Source: Rhodococcus sp. Z13 (GTDB lineage: Bacteria > Actinomycetota > Actinomycetes > Mycobacteriales > Mycobacteriaceae). Taken from it: a stretch of 64,000 nt of DNA. Of this stretch, positions 47,126 through 56,251 are shown piece after piece; the stretch's first letter is position 1; each line of letters begins with the position of its first letter. The notes beneath the pieces are model-generated. The model saw nothing but the letters and a program-made list of their open reading frames with translations. It was not told where the DNA came from and ran no database searches. A program made the position numbers and the translations under genes. Location of the stretch: the NCBI RefSeq assembly GCF_025837095.1, contig NZ_CP107551.1, positions 2,598,668 through 2,662,667 of the forward strand. The letters are read 5' to 3'.

Positions 47126-49509
47126 CGGATGCGCGTGTGAGGAGCGCCGGAGCGGGGAACACGGGTGCGGTGCTGTCCACCTACCGCCTCCAGCTGCGCG
47201 GCGACGCGTGCACCTTCGACGACGCCGTCACCCTGCTCGACTATCTCGACGCGCTCGGGGTCTCCCACCTGTATCTCTCCCCCGTACTGACGGCGACCGC
47301 CGGCTCCACACACGGTTACGACGTGGTCGATCCCACCACGGTCTCCGATGCACTCGGTGGCCGTGACGGGCTGGAAAGGCTGGCGCGGGAAGCGCGTTCG
47401 CGCGGGATGGGGTTGGTGGTCGACATCGTCCCCAACCACGTGGGCGTCGCCGATCCGCGACAGAACGCGTGGTGGTGGGACGTGCTGAAGCACGGCCGCG
47501 ACTCGCATCACGCGTCGTTCTTCGATCTCGACCTCGCCGACGACAACGGCGCGGACGGCCGGATCGCGTTGCCGGTCCTCGGATCCGAGGAGGACGTGCG
47601 GGAGCTGACCGTCGACCGGTCCGGTGACGAGCCGATGCTCGCCTACTACGACAAGCGCTTCCCCGTCGCGCCCGGCACCGACGAGGGCACCGGGGAGGAG
47701 GTACACGCCCGGCAGTCCTACCGGCTGGTGGCGTGGAACTCGGGGCTGATCGGTTACCGCCGGTTCTTCACCGTCGACGATCTCGCCGCGGTGCGGGTGG
47801 AGGACCCGGCGGTGTTCGACGCGACGCACGAGCAGGTCGGATCGTGGATCACCGACGGGCTGGTGGACGGGATCCGCGTCGATCATCCCGACGGGCTGGC
47901 CGACCCGGCCGGTTATCTCGCGCGGTTGCGGGAGCTGATGGGGGCGGATCGGTGGCTGGTGATCGAGAAGATCCTCGGCGACGGCGAACCGCTGGACGCG
48001 ACCCTGCCCGTGGACGGGACCACCGGGTACGACGCGCTCGCCGAACTGTCGGCGGTGTTCGTCGACCCCGACGGCGAGGCCGAGCTCAACGCCCTGTCGC
48101 GGATCGTCGCGGGGGTGGACGGGGACGCGGCGTGGCTCGAGGTCCGCGAACGCGAACTCAAGCGCTGGGTGCTCGAGAACGGTCTGGCACCGGAGGTGCG
48201 GCGGCTGGTGCGGGCGCTCCGCCGCGACACCGGCGCCACCGACTGTTCCGACGAGGAGCTGCGGGAGGCGGTGATCGGGGTGGCGGCGCGGCTGCCGGTC
48301 TACCGCGCCGACTATGCGCCGTTGAGCACGCTGACACCGCGGGTCGCCGGGGATCTGGCCCGGTCGATCCCGTCCCTGTCCCCCGCGCTGACCGTCTTCG
48401 CGCGGGCGATGGCGGTACGGGGTGAGGCAGCGGTGCGGTTCGGGCAGGTGTGCGGTGCGGCGACGGCGAAGGCGGTGGAGGACTGTCTGTTCTACCGTGC
48501 GGCGCGGTTGATCTCGCTGCAGGAGGTCGGTGGGAATCCGGGGCGGTTCGCGATCTCCCCGGCCGAGTTCCATCTGGCGTGGACGCAGCGGGCCCGGCAC
48601 TGGCCCCGCACGATGACGACCCTGTCCACCCACGACACCAAGCGCAGCGAGGACGTGCGGGCGCGCATCGGAGTGCTCTCGCAGGTGCCCGAGGAATGGA
48701 CCCGGCGCCTCGACGGATGGAACTCCGCGGAGCCCGCCCCGGATCCCGCGATCGGGTTGTTCCTGTGGCAGACCCTGGTCGGGGTGTGGCCGCTCGATGG
48801 TGCCGTGACCGGCGAACTCCGTGAACGGCTGCACGCCTACGCACGGAAGGCGTTGCGGGAGAACGGGACCCGGACAACCTGGACCGAGGTGGACGAGGAG
48901 TTCGAGAAAGCGGTCGCGCGGTGGATCGACGCGGTGTGCGACGGCCCGGTCGGTGTCGAGCTCACCGAGTTCGTCCGCGTCCTCGAGCCGCACACCTCCG
49001 CGGTGTCGCTGGGGCAGAAACTGCTGCAGTTGCTCGGCCCCGGCATCCCGGACGTCTACCAGGGCACCGAGTTGTGGGACGACTCCCTCGTCGACCCGGA
49101 CAACCGGCGGCCGGTGGACTTCGAGGCCCGGCGCCGTCTGCTCGACGATCCCGAGGCGGCCCCGGCGAAGTTCACGGTGGTGCGCTCCGCGCTGCGGTTG
49201 CGACGGGAGCGGCCGGCGAGTTTCGTCGGTGGCGCCTACGTGCCGATCCTCGCGTCGGGTCCGGCCGCCGAGCATCTGCTGGCGTTCGGCCGGGGGCCGA
49301 CGCCGGACGATCCGGACGTGCTCGCGCTGGCGTCGCGGCGCACGGTTGCATTGTCGCGCACCGGGTGGCGGGACACCGTGGTGGATCTACCCGAGGGTCG
49401 GTGGTCGGAGGCGCTGACCGGCCGCACCTTCAGCGGGCGGGTCCGGTTGGCGGAGTTGCTGTCTCCGCTGCCGGTCGCGGCGCTGGTGCGGGAGGACCGG
49501 GCGCGGTAG
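47122..49509 (+). CDS. treY: Malto-oligosyltrehalose synthase
   Basis: It converts the reducing end of maltodextrin to an alpha,alpha-1,1 trehalose unit. It has 795 residues with the GH13 features of Tre[19 protein letters not shown] at the N-terminus, [14 protein letters not shown], the nucleophile in [14 protein letters not shown], and the glutamate in [12 protein letters not shown]. It overlaps glgX by 4 bases. The usual next gene, treZ, is 2.6 kb further on, after five unrelated genes. Confidence 0.95.
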
Positions 49510-49516
49510 GCCGGAC

Positions 49517-50017
49517 TCAGTCCTCGAGGCCCTCTTCCGCGTCGAGCCGCCGTTCGGTGCGGCGCCGGTTCCACACCACGAACACCGCGAAGATCACGAG
49601 GACGGTCGCCGCGCCGGCGATGCGGCCGGCCCAGGTGGCGGGGTCGTTGTCGACACCGTCGCCGTAGCGCAGCTGCACGAAGATCCCGGCGATACCGACG
49701 AGATAGAGGGCCGCGCCGGCGACGGCACGGGGCCGCCACACGTTCGCGGTGAGGTACAGGTCGACGTCGCGTTGCCGCGCATACAGCTGGGTGACGACCG
49801 AGACGACGAACCAGGCGATCAGGATGCCCAGGGCCGTCCACGCGCCCGGCCGGCCGGCGATCCAGGGCAGGACGGCGGCGGCGACGAGCGCGATCCATTG
49901 GGACAGCTGGAATCCCACGGCCGACGCCTCGTTCCACACGTCGCGCTGACGTTCGTCGCGGTAGAAGTCGTCGTCGAGATCGCCGACGAACCGGGCGGCC
50001 TTGTAGAACGCGGTCAT
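49517..50017 (-). CDS. Membrane protein of an XRE/membrane gene pair (166 aa)
   Basis: A protein with four hydrophobic helices (WIALVAAAVLPWIAG, WTALGILIAWFVVSVVTQLY, VAGAALYLVGIAGIFVQLRY, GAATVLVIFAVFVVW), an N-terminal charged part (DLDDDFYRDERQRDVWNEAS) and a basic, acidic tail. It has no known catalytic motif. ATG 50017 overlaps the stop of a small XRE regulator by 4 bases; such regulator-membrane pairs are common in actinobacteria and their function is mostly unknown. It converges on treY with a gap of 7 bases. Confidence 0.75.
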   Translation of the reverse strand: MTAFYKAARFVGDLDDDFYRDERQRDVWNEASAVGFQLSQWIALVAAAVLPWIAGRPGAWTALGILIAWFVVSVVTQLYARQRDVDLYLTANVWRPRAVAGAALYLVGIAGIFVQLRYGDGVDNDPATWAGRIAGAATVLVIFAVFVVWNRRRTERRLDAEEGLED

Positions 50018-50235
50018 GGGGAATCCTCCTCGCCGAGCGGGAACAGGGCCTCGACGGTGGTGTCGAGGGTGCGGGCCAACCGCAGGGCGAGGTACACGCT
50101 CGGCGCGTAGTCACCCTTCTCGGTGGAGACGATGCTCTGCCGGCTGACACCGACAGCGTCTCCGAGAGCGGCCTGCGTGAGACCGGCCTGTCGCCTGAAC
50201 TCACGCACTCTGTTGTGTCGCGGAACTCCGGTCAC
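50014..50235 (-). CDS. Small XRE-family regulator (73 aa)
   Basis: A minimal helix-turn-helix protein (VREFRRQAGLTQAALGDAVG, then SRQSIVSTEKGDYAPSVYLA), as in YozG-type regulators. It starts at GTG 50235 directly after a strong promoter and has no Shine-Dalgarno sequence. It is co-translated with the following membrane protein. The palindrome and direct repeats in its promoter suggest self-control. Confidence 0.85.
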   Translation of the reverse strand: MTGVPRHNRVREFRRQAGLTQAALGDAVGVSRQSIVSTEKGDYAPSVYLALRLARTLDTTVEALFPLGEEDSP

Positions 50236-50240
50236 GGAAA

Positions 50241-50285
50241 AAAGTAAAGTCGACTTGTCATTTTATGTCAAGAGGACTTGTCATT
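50241..50285 (-). promoter_or_regulatory. Promoter and operator-like repeats of the XRE/membrane pair
   Basis: On the minus strand a consensus -35 TTGACA (50266-50271) is followed after 19 bases by TACTTT (50241-50246), 5 bases before GTG 50235, so the mRNA is probably leaderless. Between them lies the 10-bp palindrome AAGTCGACTT (50247-50256). GACTTGTCATT occurs twice in direct orientation (50252-50262 and 50275-50285). The patch is distinctly AT-rich. Confidence 0.65.
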
Positions 50286-50329
50286 CCGCTGCGGGGTGCG
50301 GACCCGGGGTGCCGTCGGCCGAGGATGGG

Positions 50330-50806
50330 TCAGACGGGATCCTTCCGCCACAACAACGCGTGCAGGCATTCGACGGCCTCGGCCGGGGATTCGACGTCGA
50401 GCACCCCACCGGCGGGCATGCGCCAGCCGCCGATGGAGATCACCGGGACCCCGGTGCGGACCGCGAGCGCGATCTCGCTCATCGTGCCCCAGCTCCCGCC
50501 CACCGCGATCAGGGCGTCGCTGCTGCGCACGATCAGCGCGTTGCGCATCTCCCCGAGCCCGGTGGGCACGGCGATCGTCAGGTACGGGTTGCCGTCGGCC
50601 CGGTCCTCACCGGGCAGGAACCCGAGGGTGGTGCCCCCGGCCTCGATCGCCCCGCGGCAGGCCGCCGCCATGACCCCGCCGAGACCACCGGTGACCACGA
50701 CCGCCCGGCGGCCGGCGAGGAGCCCTCCGACCTGACGGGCGATCCGTCGCTGTTCGGGCGTGGCCTCACCCGGCCCCACGACCCCGACATAGCGCTGCGC
50801 GTTCAT
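50330..50806 (-). CDS. LOG-family-like protein (TIGR00725 type)
   Basis: A 158-residue Rossmann-like protein. Motifs: VGVVGPGEATPEQ at the start, VVTGGLGGVMAAACRGAIEA, and VGGSWGTMSEIALAV, the PGGxGTxxE-like nucleotide-binding stretch of the LOG/lysine-decarboxylase-like fold. Members of the wider family free cytokinin-type nucleotides or bind molybdenum cofactor; for this branch no activity is known to me. ATG 50806 was chosen; ATG 50815 is also possible. Confidence 0.75.
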   Translation of the reverse strand: MNAQRYVGVVGPGEATPEQRRIARQVGGLLAGRRAVVVTGGLGGVMAAACRGAIEAGGTTLGFLPGEDRADGNPYLTIAVPTGLGEMRNALIVRSSDALIAVGGSWGTMSEIALAVRTGVPVISIGGWRMPAGGVLDVESPAEAVECLHALLWRKDPV

Positions 50807-50912
50807 GATCGGCATTCTCCACCAGAAATGCCCCGCAAGCGTGAGGTCCGCGAACATCTTTCGCGCCCTCCCCCGCGTCCCTCACCCTCGGCCTCCCGTA
50901 GACAATGGGCGC

Positions 50913-51320
50913 ATGAGCAGACGCAGCGCCGCACCCCCTCCTTCCTCGCCCTGCCCGTGCGGTCGCGGGGTTCCGTTCGGGGAGTGCTGCGGCCCGCTGC
51001 TGGACGGGCAGAGCGCCCCGACGACCGAGCGTCTGATGCGCTCGCGGTACACCGCCTTCGCCGTCGGCGACACCGCCCACCTGCTGCGCACCTGGCATCC
51101 GTCCACGCGACCCCGGTCCCTCGAACTGGATCCGGAACAGCGCTGGACGGGCCTCGAGGTGCTGCACAGCACCGGAGGCGGTTTCCTCCACACCAGCGGC
51201 ACGGTCGAGTTCCGGGCGCACTGGACCGAGAACGGCATCCCCGGGTCGATGCTCGAGCACAGCCGGTTCGTCCGCGAGAACGGCGACTGGCTCTATCTCG
51301 ACGACCGCGCCGAGGACTGA
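50913..51320 (+). CDS. YchJ-like protein with SEC-C zinc motif (135 aa)
   Basis: The N-terminal SEC-C motif (PCPCGRGVPFGECCGPLL) binds zinc, and the remainder (ERLMRSRYTAFAVGDTAHLL, then TWHPSTRP) is the NTF2-like UPF0225/YchJ domain. The function is not known for the family. ATG 50913 is preceded by TAGACA about 8 bases upstream, possibly a leaderless promoter. The last 28 bases overlap the convergent TetR gene. Confidence 0.88.
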   Translation: MSRRSAAPPPSSPCPCGRGVPFGECCGPLLDGQSAPTTERLMRSRYTAFAVGDTAHLLRTWHPSTRPRSLELDPEQRWTGLEVLHSTGGGFLHTSGTVEFRAHWTENGIPGSMLEHSRFVRENGDWLYLDDRAED

Positions 51321-51991
51321 CCGGCCCCACCCTCACCACCGCGCAGCAGCGTGGTGCGCAGCGTGCGGGCGAGCCATTGGCGGTACTGGTCGACGTCCCA
51401 TCCGCAGTCGCGCCGCAGCAGGGCGTGCACCTGCGGGGAACTGAGGGTGAACAGCACGTCGGCGGCGTGCTCGACGGTGACGTCCTCCCGCAGCCAGCCG
51501 GCGTGCCCGAAACCCTCGGCGAGGGTGCGGGCGTTCTCGGCGGTCGCGCGGGCGTCGTCGGCGGCGAAGCGCCGCATGTCCGGATCCGCGCCGGACGACT
51601 CGACGGAGGTCATGAGCAGACCGCCGGCGCGTTCGAGCATCGCGGCGCCGTAGCCGACCACCTGCTCGACGACGAGGTCGACATCGCTGACGGGCTCCTC
51701 GGAGTGCCCCGATCCGGACCCACCGGCGGGCTGCCGGTCGTCCTCCCCGGCGACCGCGTGATCGAGGGCCTCGCGGAAGATCTCCGCCTTCCCGCCGGGG
51801 AACGCGCTGAAGACGGTGCGGACGGCGACACCGGCCTCCTCGGCGATGTGCCTGACGGTGGTGCTGACGTAGCCCTCGCGGACGAACAGCCGGGCCGCGG
51901 CGTCCCGGATGGTGGTGCGGGTCCGGCGCGCGGCCTCCTCCCGGAGCGGTGAAGTGTAGCGGCGACGTGCGCGTTCGGGCTTCGGGTTCAC
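51293..51991 (-). CDS. TetR-family transcriptional regulator
   Basis: A 232-residue repressor from GTG 51991. DNA-binding domain: TRTTIRDAAARLFVREGYVS, then HIAEEAGVAVRTVFSAFPG. The C-terminal part is helical with a long Gly/Ser-rich insert (QPAGGSGSGHSEEPVSD). The tail GGEGGAGQSSARSSR runs into the convergent YchJ gene. treZ diverges from it 108 bases away, so treZ may be a target, but this is only positional. Confidence 0.88.
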   Translation of the reverse strand: MNPKPERARRRYTSPLREEAARRTRTTIRDAAARLFVREGYVSTTVRHIAEEAGVAVRTVFSAFPGGKAEIFREALDHAVAGEDDRQPAGGSGSGHSEEPVSDVDLVVEQVVGYGAAMLERAGGLLMTSVESSGADPDMRRFAADDARATAENARTLAEGFGHAGWLREDVTVEHAADVLFTLSSPQVHALLRRDCGWDVDQYRQWLARTLRTTLLRGGEGGAGQSSARSSR

Positions 51992-52006
51992 TCCTCCAGT
52001 ATCGAG

Positions 52007-52021
52007 TGCAGTACCGCTGCA
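52007..52021. promoter_or_regulatory. Inverted repeat between a TetR gene and treZ
   Basis: TGCAG-TACCG-CTGCA (5-bp arms, 5-base spacer) lies 15 bases upstream of the TetR start. It may be the autoregulatory operator. The related word GTACCGTTGC follows further towards treZ. Confidence 0.35.
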
Positions 52022-52099
52022 TCAAAATCGCCGGTACCGTTGCGCTACTTCCGGTCCGCAACCGCTGCGCCACACCGGGGCACACGGCATGCTGGTGAC

Positions 52100-53845
52100 G
52101 TGCACACCTTCGAGGTCTGGGCCCCGCGCCCGTCGAACGTCCGCCTGTTCGCCGACGGCACGTTGCATCCCATGCAGCGCGACGAGAACGGCTGGTGGCG
52201 CGCCGCGATCGACGCCGGTCCGGGCACCCGCTACGGCTTCGTGCTCGACGACGACACCGACACGGTGCTGCCCGATCCCCGCTCCCCCCGCCAGCCCGAC
52301 GGCGTGCACGAGCCGTCCTGCCTGCACGAGGTCGACGCCTCCGCGTGGACCGACCACGGTTGGACGGGACGGCAACTCGCGGGCAGCATCGTCTACGAAC
52401 TGCACGTGGGCACCTTCACCCCGGAGGGCACCCTCGACTCGGCCATCGCCCGGCTCGACGAACTCGTCGATCTCGGCGTCGGTTTCGTCGAACTGATGCC
52501 CCTCAACGCGTTCAACGGCACGCACGGCTGGGGTTACGACGGGGTGCTGTGGTACGCGGTGCACGAACCCTACGGCGGCCCCGACGCGCTGCAACGGTTC
52601 GTCGACGCGGCGCACGCGCGTGGCCTCGGCGTGGTCCTCGACGTCGTCTACAACCATCTGGGCCCGTCCGGCAACCATCTCGGGCGGTTCGGCCCCTATC
52701 TCGCTGCGGCGCCGGGGGTCTGGGGCGACAACGTCAATCTCGACGGCCCGGGTTCCGGTGAGGTGCGCCGCTACGTCCTCGACAACGCGCTGCGGTGGTT
52801 CCGCGAATTCCACATCGACGCCCTGCGCCTCGACGCGGTGCACGCCCTCGTCGACCACACCGCCACCCACATCCTCGAGGAACTCGCCGTCGAAACGTTC
52901 CGGCTCTCCGCGCATCTCGGGCGCCCGCTGACGCTGATCGCCGAATCCGACCTGAACGACCCGCGCATCGTCACACCGCGCTCCGGTGGCGGGTACGGGC
53001 TGGACGCGCAGTGGGCCGACGACGTGCACCACGCGATCCACGCTGCGGTCTCCGGGGAGCGGCAGGGCTACTACGGGGACTTCGGATCGCTCGAATGTCT
53101 CGCCTACACGCTCGGGCACGGCTTCTTCCACGCCGGCACGTACTCGACCTTCCGCGGTCGCGTGCACGGCCGCCCGCTGGACGTACGGCGCACGCCCGCA
53201 AGCTCTCTCGTGACGTACACGTGCACGCACGATCAGGTCGGCAACCGCGCCCTCGGCGACCGGCCGAGCGCGTATCTCACCCCGGGACAGCTCGCGGTCA
53301 AGGCCGCGCTCGTCCTCACCTCCCCCTACACACCGATGTTGTTCATGGGCGAGGAGTGGGGTGCGAGCACCCCCTTCCGGTACTTCACCTCGCATCCCGA
53401 GCCGGAACTCGCCGCGGCGGTCGTCGAGGGACGCCGGCGCGAATTCGCCGAGCACGGCTGGGATGCCGAGGACGTCCCCGACCCGCAGGATCCGGAGACC
53501 TTCCTCGGATCGAAGCTGCGCTGGGACGAGCGCGACGAGGAGGGACACGCCCGGCTGCTGGCCTGCTACCGCGACCTGATCGCGCTGCGCCGCGACCGGT
53601 GCGAGCTCACCGACCCCTGGATCGAGCACGTGCACGTGACCTACGACGAGGACGAGCGGTGGATCGTCGTACACCGCGGCGACCTGCGGGTGGCCTGCAA
53701 TCTCGGCCCCGAGACGGTCACCGTGCCGGTGGGTGGACGGCCGCTGCTGTGGTGGGACGAGCCGGTGGTCAACCACACCGGGTCGGCCGTCGACGTCCCG
53801 GGGCACTCGTTCGTGGTGCTCGAGGCCCCGGAGGCGTCAGCGTGA
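52100..53845 (+). CDS. treZ: Malto-oligosyltrehalose trehalohydrolase
   Basis: It releases trehalose from the chain end made by TreY. It has 581 residues from GTG 52100, which gives the usual N-terminus HTFEVWAPRPSNVRLFADG; the frame is open 60 bases further upstream without a better start. An N-terminal beta-sandwich precedes the GH13 barrel: VVLDVVYNHLGPSGNH, the nucleophile in DALRLDAVHALVD, the glutamate in LIAESDLNDPR, and YTCTHDQVGNRALGDR. It is separated from glgX-treY and so must have its own promoter. Confidence 0.95.
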   Translation: MHTFEVWAPRPSNVRLFADGTLHPMQRDENGWWRAAIDAGPGTRYGFVLDDDTDTVLPDPRSPRQPDGVHEPSCLHEVDASAWTDHGWTGRQLAGSIVYELHVGTFTPEGTLDSAIARLDELVDLGVGFVELMPLNAFNGTHGWGYDGVLWYAVHEPYGGPDALQRFVDAAHARGLGVVLDVVYNHLGPSGNHLGRFGPYLAAAPGVWGDNVNLDGPGSGEVRRYVLDNALRWFREFHIDALRLDAVHALVDHTATHILEELAVETFRLSAHLGRPLTLIAESDLNDPRIVTPRSGGGYGLDAQWADDVHHAIHAAVSGERQGYYGDFGSLECLAYTLGHGFFHAGTYSTFRGRVHGRPLDVRRTPASSLVTYTCTHDQVGNRALGDRPSAYLTPGQLAVKAALVLTSPYTPMLFMGEEWGASTPFRYFTSHPEPELAAAVVEGRRREFAEHGWDAEDVPDPQDPETFLGSKLRWDERDEEGHARLLACYRDLIALRRDRCELTDPWIEHVHVTYDEDERWIVVHRGDLRVACNLGPETVTVPVGGRPLLWWDEPVVNHTGSAVDVPGHSFVVLEAPEASA

Positions 53846-53858
53846 GGCACCGGAGCGG

Positions 53859-55214
53859 TCAGGTCAGGTAGCGGTAGGCCGGCGATCCCGGCTCGAGCCG
53901 CTGCGAGTCGATCGGTGAGACCTCCATCCGGTGCAGCAGCGCCGGAAGATCCTCGGCGGAGCCGAGTTCGATGCCCACCAGCGCGGCGCCGGTCTCGCGG
54001 TTGTTGCGCTTGACGTACTCGAACAGGGTGATGTCGTCGTCCGGGCCGAGCACCTCGTCGAGGAAACGCCGCAGTGCGCCCGGCTCCTGCGGGAAGTCCA
54101 CGAGGAAGTAGTGCTTGAGGCCGCGGTGGACGAGCGACCGCTCGATGATCTCGCCGTAGCGGGAGACGTCGTTGTTGCCGCCGGAGACGATGCACACCAC
54201 GTTCGCCCCCGGCTGTACCGTCACCTCGTCGAGCGCGGCGACGGACAGTGCACCGGCGGGCTCGGCGATGATGCCCTCGTTCTGGTACAGGTCGAGCATC
54301 GTGGTGCACAGCGCACCCTCGTCGATCTGGGTCATGCCGAAGGGGGCACGGCCGAGGCCCTCGCGGCGCAACGTCGCGACCAGCGGCAGGCTCGAATGGG
54401 TGACGACGTCGACACCGAGCTGCGACACCACGGCGTAGGGCACGTCGCCGATACGTTTGACGGCGGCGCCGTCGACGAACGGCTCGACCTCGGGCAGGGT
54501 CACCGGTCCCCCGGCGACCAGCGCGGCGGTCATCGACGCGGCACCTGCGGGTTCGACGCCGACGAGCGAGGTGCGCGGCGAACGCTCGCGCAGATAGGCG
54601 GCGATGCCGGCGAGGAGACCGCCGCCGCCGACGGGGACGAGCAGCACGTCGAGGTCGCCGTCGAGCTGTTCGAGGATCTCTCGGGCGATGGTGCCCTGGC
54701 CGGCGGCGGTGCGGGAGTCGTCGAAGGGCGGGATCATCGTCGCGCCGGTGCGGGCGACATCGGCTGCCGCGGCCGCGGCAGCGGCGTCGAAGGTGTCGCC
54801 GACGCCGATCAGCTCGACCCGGTCGCCGCCGTGGGCGCGGATGCGGTCACGCTTCTGCTTGGGGGTGCGGGTGGGCACGTAGATGCGGCCGTCGATCCCC
54901 ATGGTGCGGCACGCGTAGGCAACGCCCTGGGCGTGGTTGCCGGCGCTGGCGGTGACCACACCGGCGGCGCGTTCGGCCTCGCCGAGCTGGGCCATGGCGT
55001 TGTAGGCGCCGCGGAGCTTGAAGGAGCGGACGCGGGTGAGGTCCTCACGCTTGAGGTAGACGTTCGCCCCGGTGAGGGCGGACAGGCGCGGGCACAGTTC
55101 GAGCGGAGTCGGGGCGACCGCCTCGGAAATTCGCTCGGCAGCCACATCGATGTCGGCCGCGCAGGGCACGGCGGTGACGGGTGTGGATTCTGCGGTTCGC
55201 GAAGTGGAGGTCAC
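53859..55214 (-). CDS. ilvA: Threonine ammonia-lyase (threonine dehydratase)
   Basis: A PLP enzyme that makes 2-oxobutyrate from threonine for isoleucine synthesis. It has 451 residues from GTG 55214. The PLP lysine is in VRSFKLRGAYNAM; other marks are ASAGNHAQGVAYA and the glycine loop VPVGGGGLLAGI. The C-terminal 85 residues (HYFLVDFPQEPGALRRFLDE onward) form one ACT-like regulatory domain, so feedback by isoleucine/valine is likely, as in the short biosynthetic form. It converges on treZ. Confidence 0.95.
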   Translation of the reverse strand: MTSTSRTAESTPVTAVPCAADIDVAAERISEAVAPTPLELCPRLSALTGANVYLKREDLTRVRSFKLRGAYNAMAQLGEAERAAGVVTASAGNHAQGVAYACRTMGIDGRIYVPTRTPKQKRDRIRAHGGDRVELIGVGDTFDAAAAAAAADVARTGATMIPPFDDSRTAAGQGTIAREILEQLDGDLDVLLVPVGGGGLLAGIAAYLRERSPRTSLVGVEPAGAASMTAALVAGGPVTLPEVEPFVDGAAVKRIGDVPYAVVSQLGVDVVTHSSLPLVATLRREGLGRAPFGMTQIDEGALCTTMLDLYQNEGIIAEPAGALSVAALDEVTVQPGANVVCIVSGGNNDVSRYGEIIERSLVHRGLKHYFLVDFPQEPGALRRFLDEVLGPDDDITLFEYVKRNNRETGAALVGIELGSAEDLPALLHRMEVSPIDSQRLEPGSPAYRYLT

Positions 55215-55340
55215 CCGTCAATGCTGCCACTTCCCCGCATCGCGGGACACGGCGGGACCCGCATTCGCGGGGCGGCAGGTGGTTCCGGCGCCGCGCAGCA
55301 TCCCGTCGGGCGCTTCCTCTCCGGAGCCACGGCCCCCGCG

Positions 55341-55784
55341 CTACGCCTCCTCGATCCGTTCGAGCACGAAGACCGGGATCTCGCGGTCGGTCTTCTTCTG
55401 GTAGTCGGCGTAGGGCGGGAAGGCGGCGACCGCGCGTTCCCACCACAGTGCCTTCTCCTCGCCGTGGACCTCGCGGGCCCGCATGTCCCACACCTCGGTG
55501 CGGTCGCGCAGTTCGACCTGGGGATTCGCGACGACGTTGTGGTACCAGACGGGATTCTTCGGGGCGCCGCCCAGCGAGGCGACGGCCGCGTAGGCGCCGT
55601 CGTGCTCGACCCGCATGAGCGGGATCTTGCGCAGCTTGCCGGTCTTCGCGCCGCGCGTCGTCAGGATGACGACGGGCCGGCCCTCGAGGGTCGTGCCGCG
55701 GGTGCCGCCGGAGGATTCGTACTCCTCGACCTGCGCGGCGCTCCACTCCATCGGGCTGGGTTCGTACTGTCCGTCCAGAGGCAT
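55341..55784 (-). CDS. Deazaflavin (F420)-dependent nitroreductase family protein (Rv1558-like)
   Basis: A 147-residue split-barrel protein from ATG 55784. The segments [20 protein letters not shown], then [24 protein letters not shown], are the signature of the Ddn/DUF385 family, whose members use coenzyme F420H2 to reduce quinones and nitro compounds in the membrane. The M. tuberculosis relative Rv1558 also lies near ilvA. The physiological substrate is unknown. Confidence 0.9.
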   Translation of the reverse strand: MPLDGQYEPSPMEWSAAQVEEYESSGGTRGTTLEGRPVVILTTRGAKTGKLRKIPLMRVEHDGAYAAVASLGGAPKNPVWYHNVVANPQVELRDRTEVWDMRAREVHGEEKALWWERAVAAFPPYADYQKKTDREIPVFVLERIEEA

Positions 55785-55913
55785 ACCGACCAGTGAACAC
55801 CGTCCGGTGATCACTTTCACTCCCGACCGAAAGTTCGGTGGCCCGAACTCACCGATACGTCTATCCTGAAGGAAGATTTTCCCCGGTCGGCCGAGCGCAG
55901 GAGGTGTACCCGA

Positions 55914-56141
55914 ATGTCCGTCCTCGACACCCGCATGCGGTCCGTGACCACCGACGGGGTGGACATCGCCGGCACGATCTGGCCGCTGTACAAGCTCGAG
56001 GCCCTCGCCGTCGGGTTCCTCACCCTGCTCGCGCTCCTCGTCATCACCGGCACCGCGCAGACCGCCGTGCTCGGCGCCGCAGCGGTGACCGTCGTGGTGT
56101 GGTGGGCCCGCCGGATCCGGCGGTACGGGCTCCGCTCCTGA
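55914..56141 (+). CDS. Small membrane protein (75 aa)
   Basis: ATG 55914 has GGAGG about 9 bases upstream. Residues 28-62 contain two hydrophobic helices ([19 protein letters not shown] and [16 protein letters not shown]) and the protein ends in a basic tail ([10 protein letters not shown]). The N-terminal 25 residues are polar. No family is recognised. It diverges from the F420-type gene. Confidence 0.65.
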   Translation: MSVLDTRMRSVTTDGVDIAGTIWPLYKLEALAVGFLTLLALLVITGTAQTAVLGAAAVTVVVWWARRIRRYGLRS

Positions 56142-56251
56142 CGCAGCACCCTCCACCGCCCGACCTCACGTGAACGAGGCGGCCCGGCTCCGGGCACGCC
56201 GTTCGACCCGCGCGGCGCCGGCCGAGGCCCTCGCGCCACGCGGCGGACCGG

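Noticed and set aside
55789-55803. A TGAACACCGTCCG sequence resembling a BioQ box
   Set aside because: The second half-site is broken (GTCCG instead of GTTCA) and no biotin gene is near.
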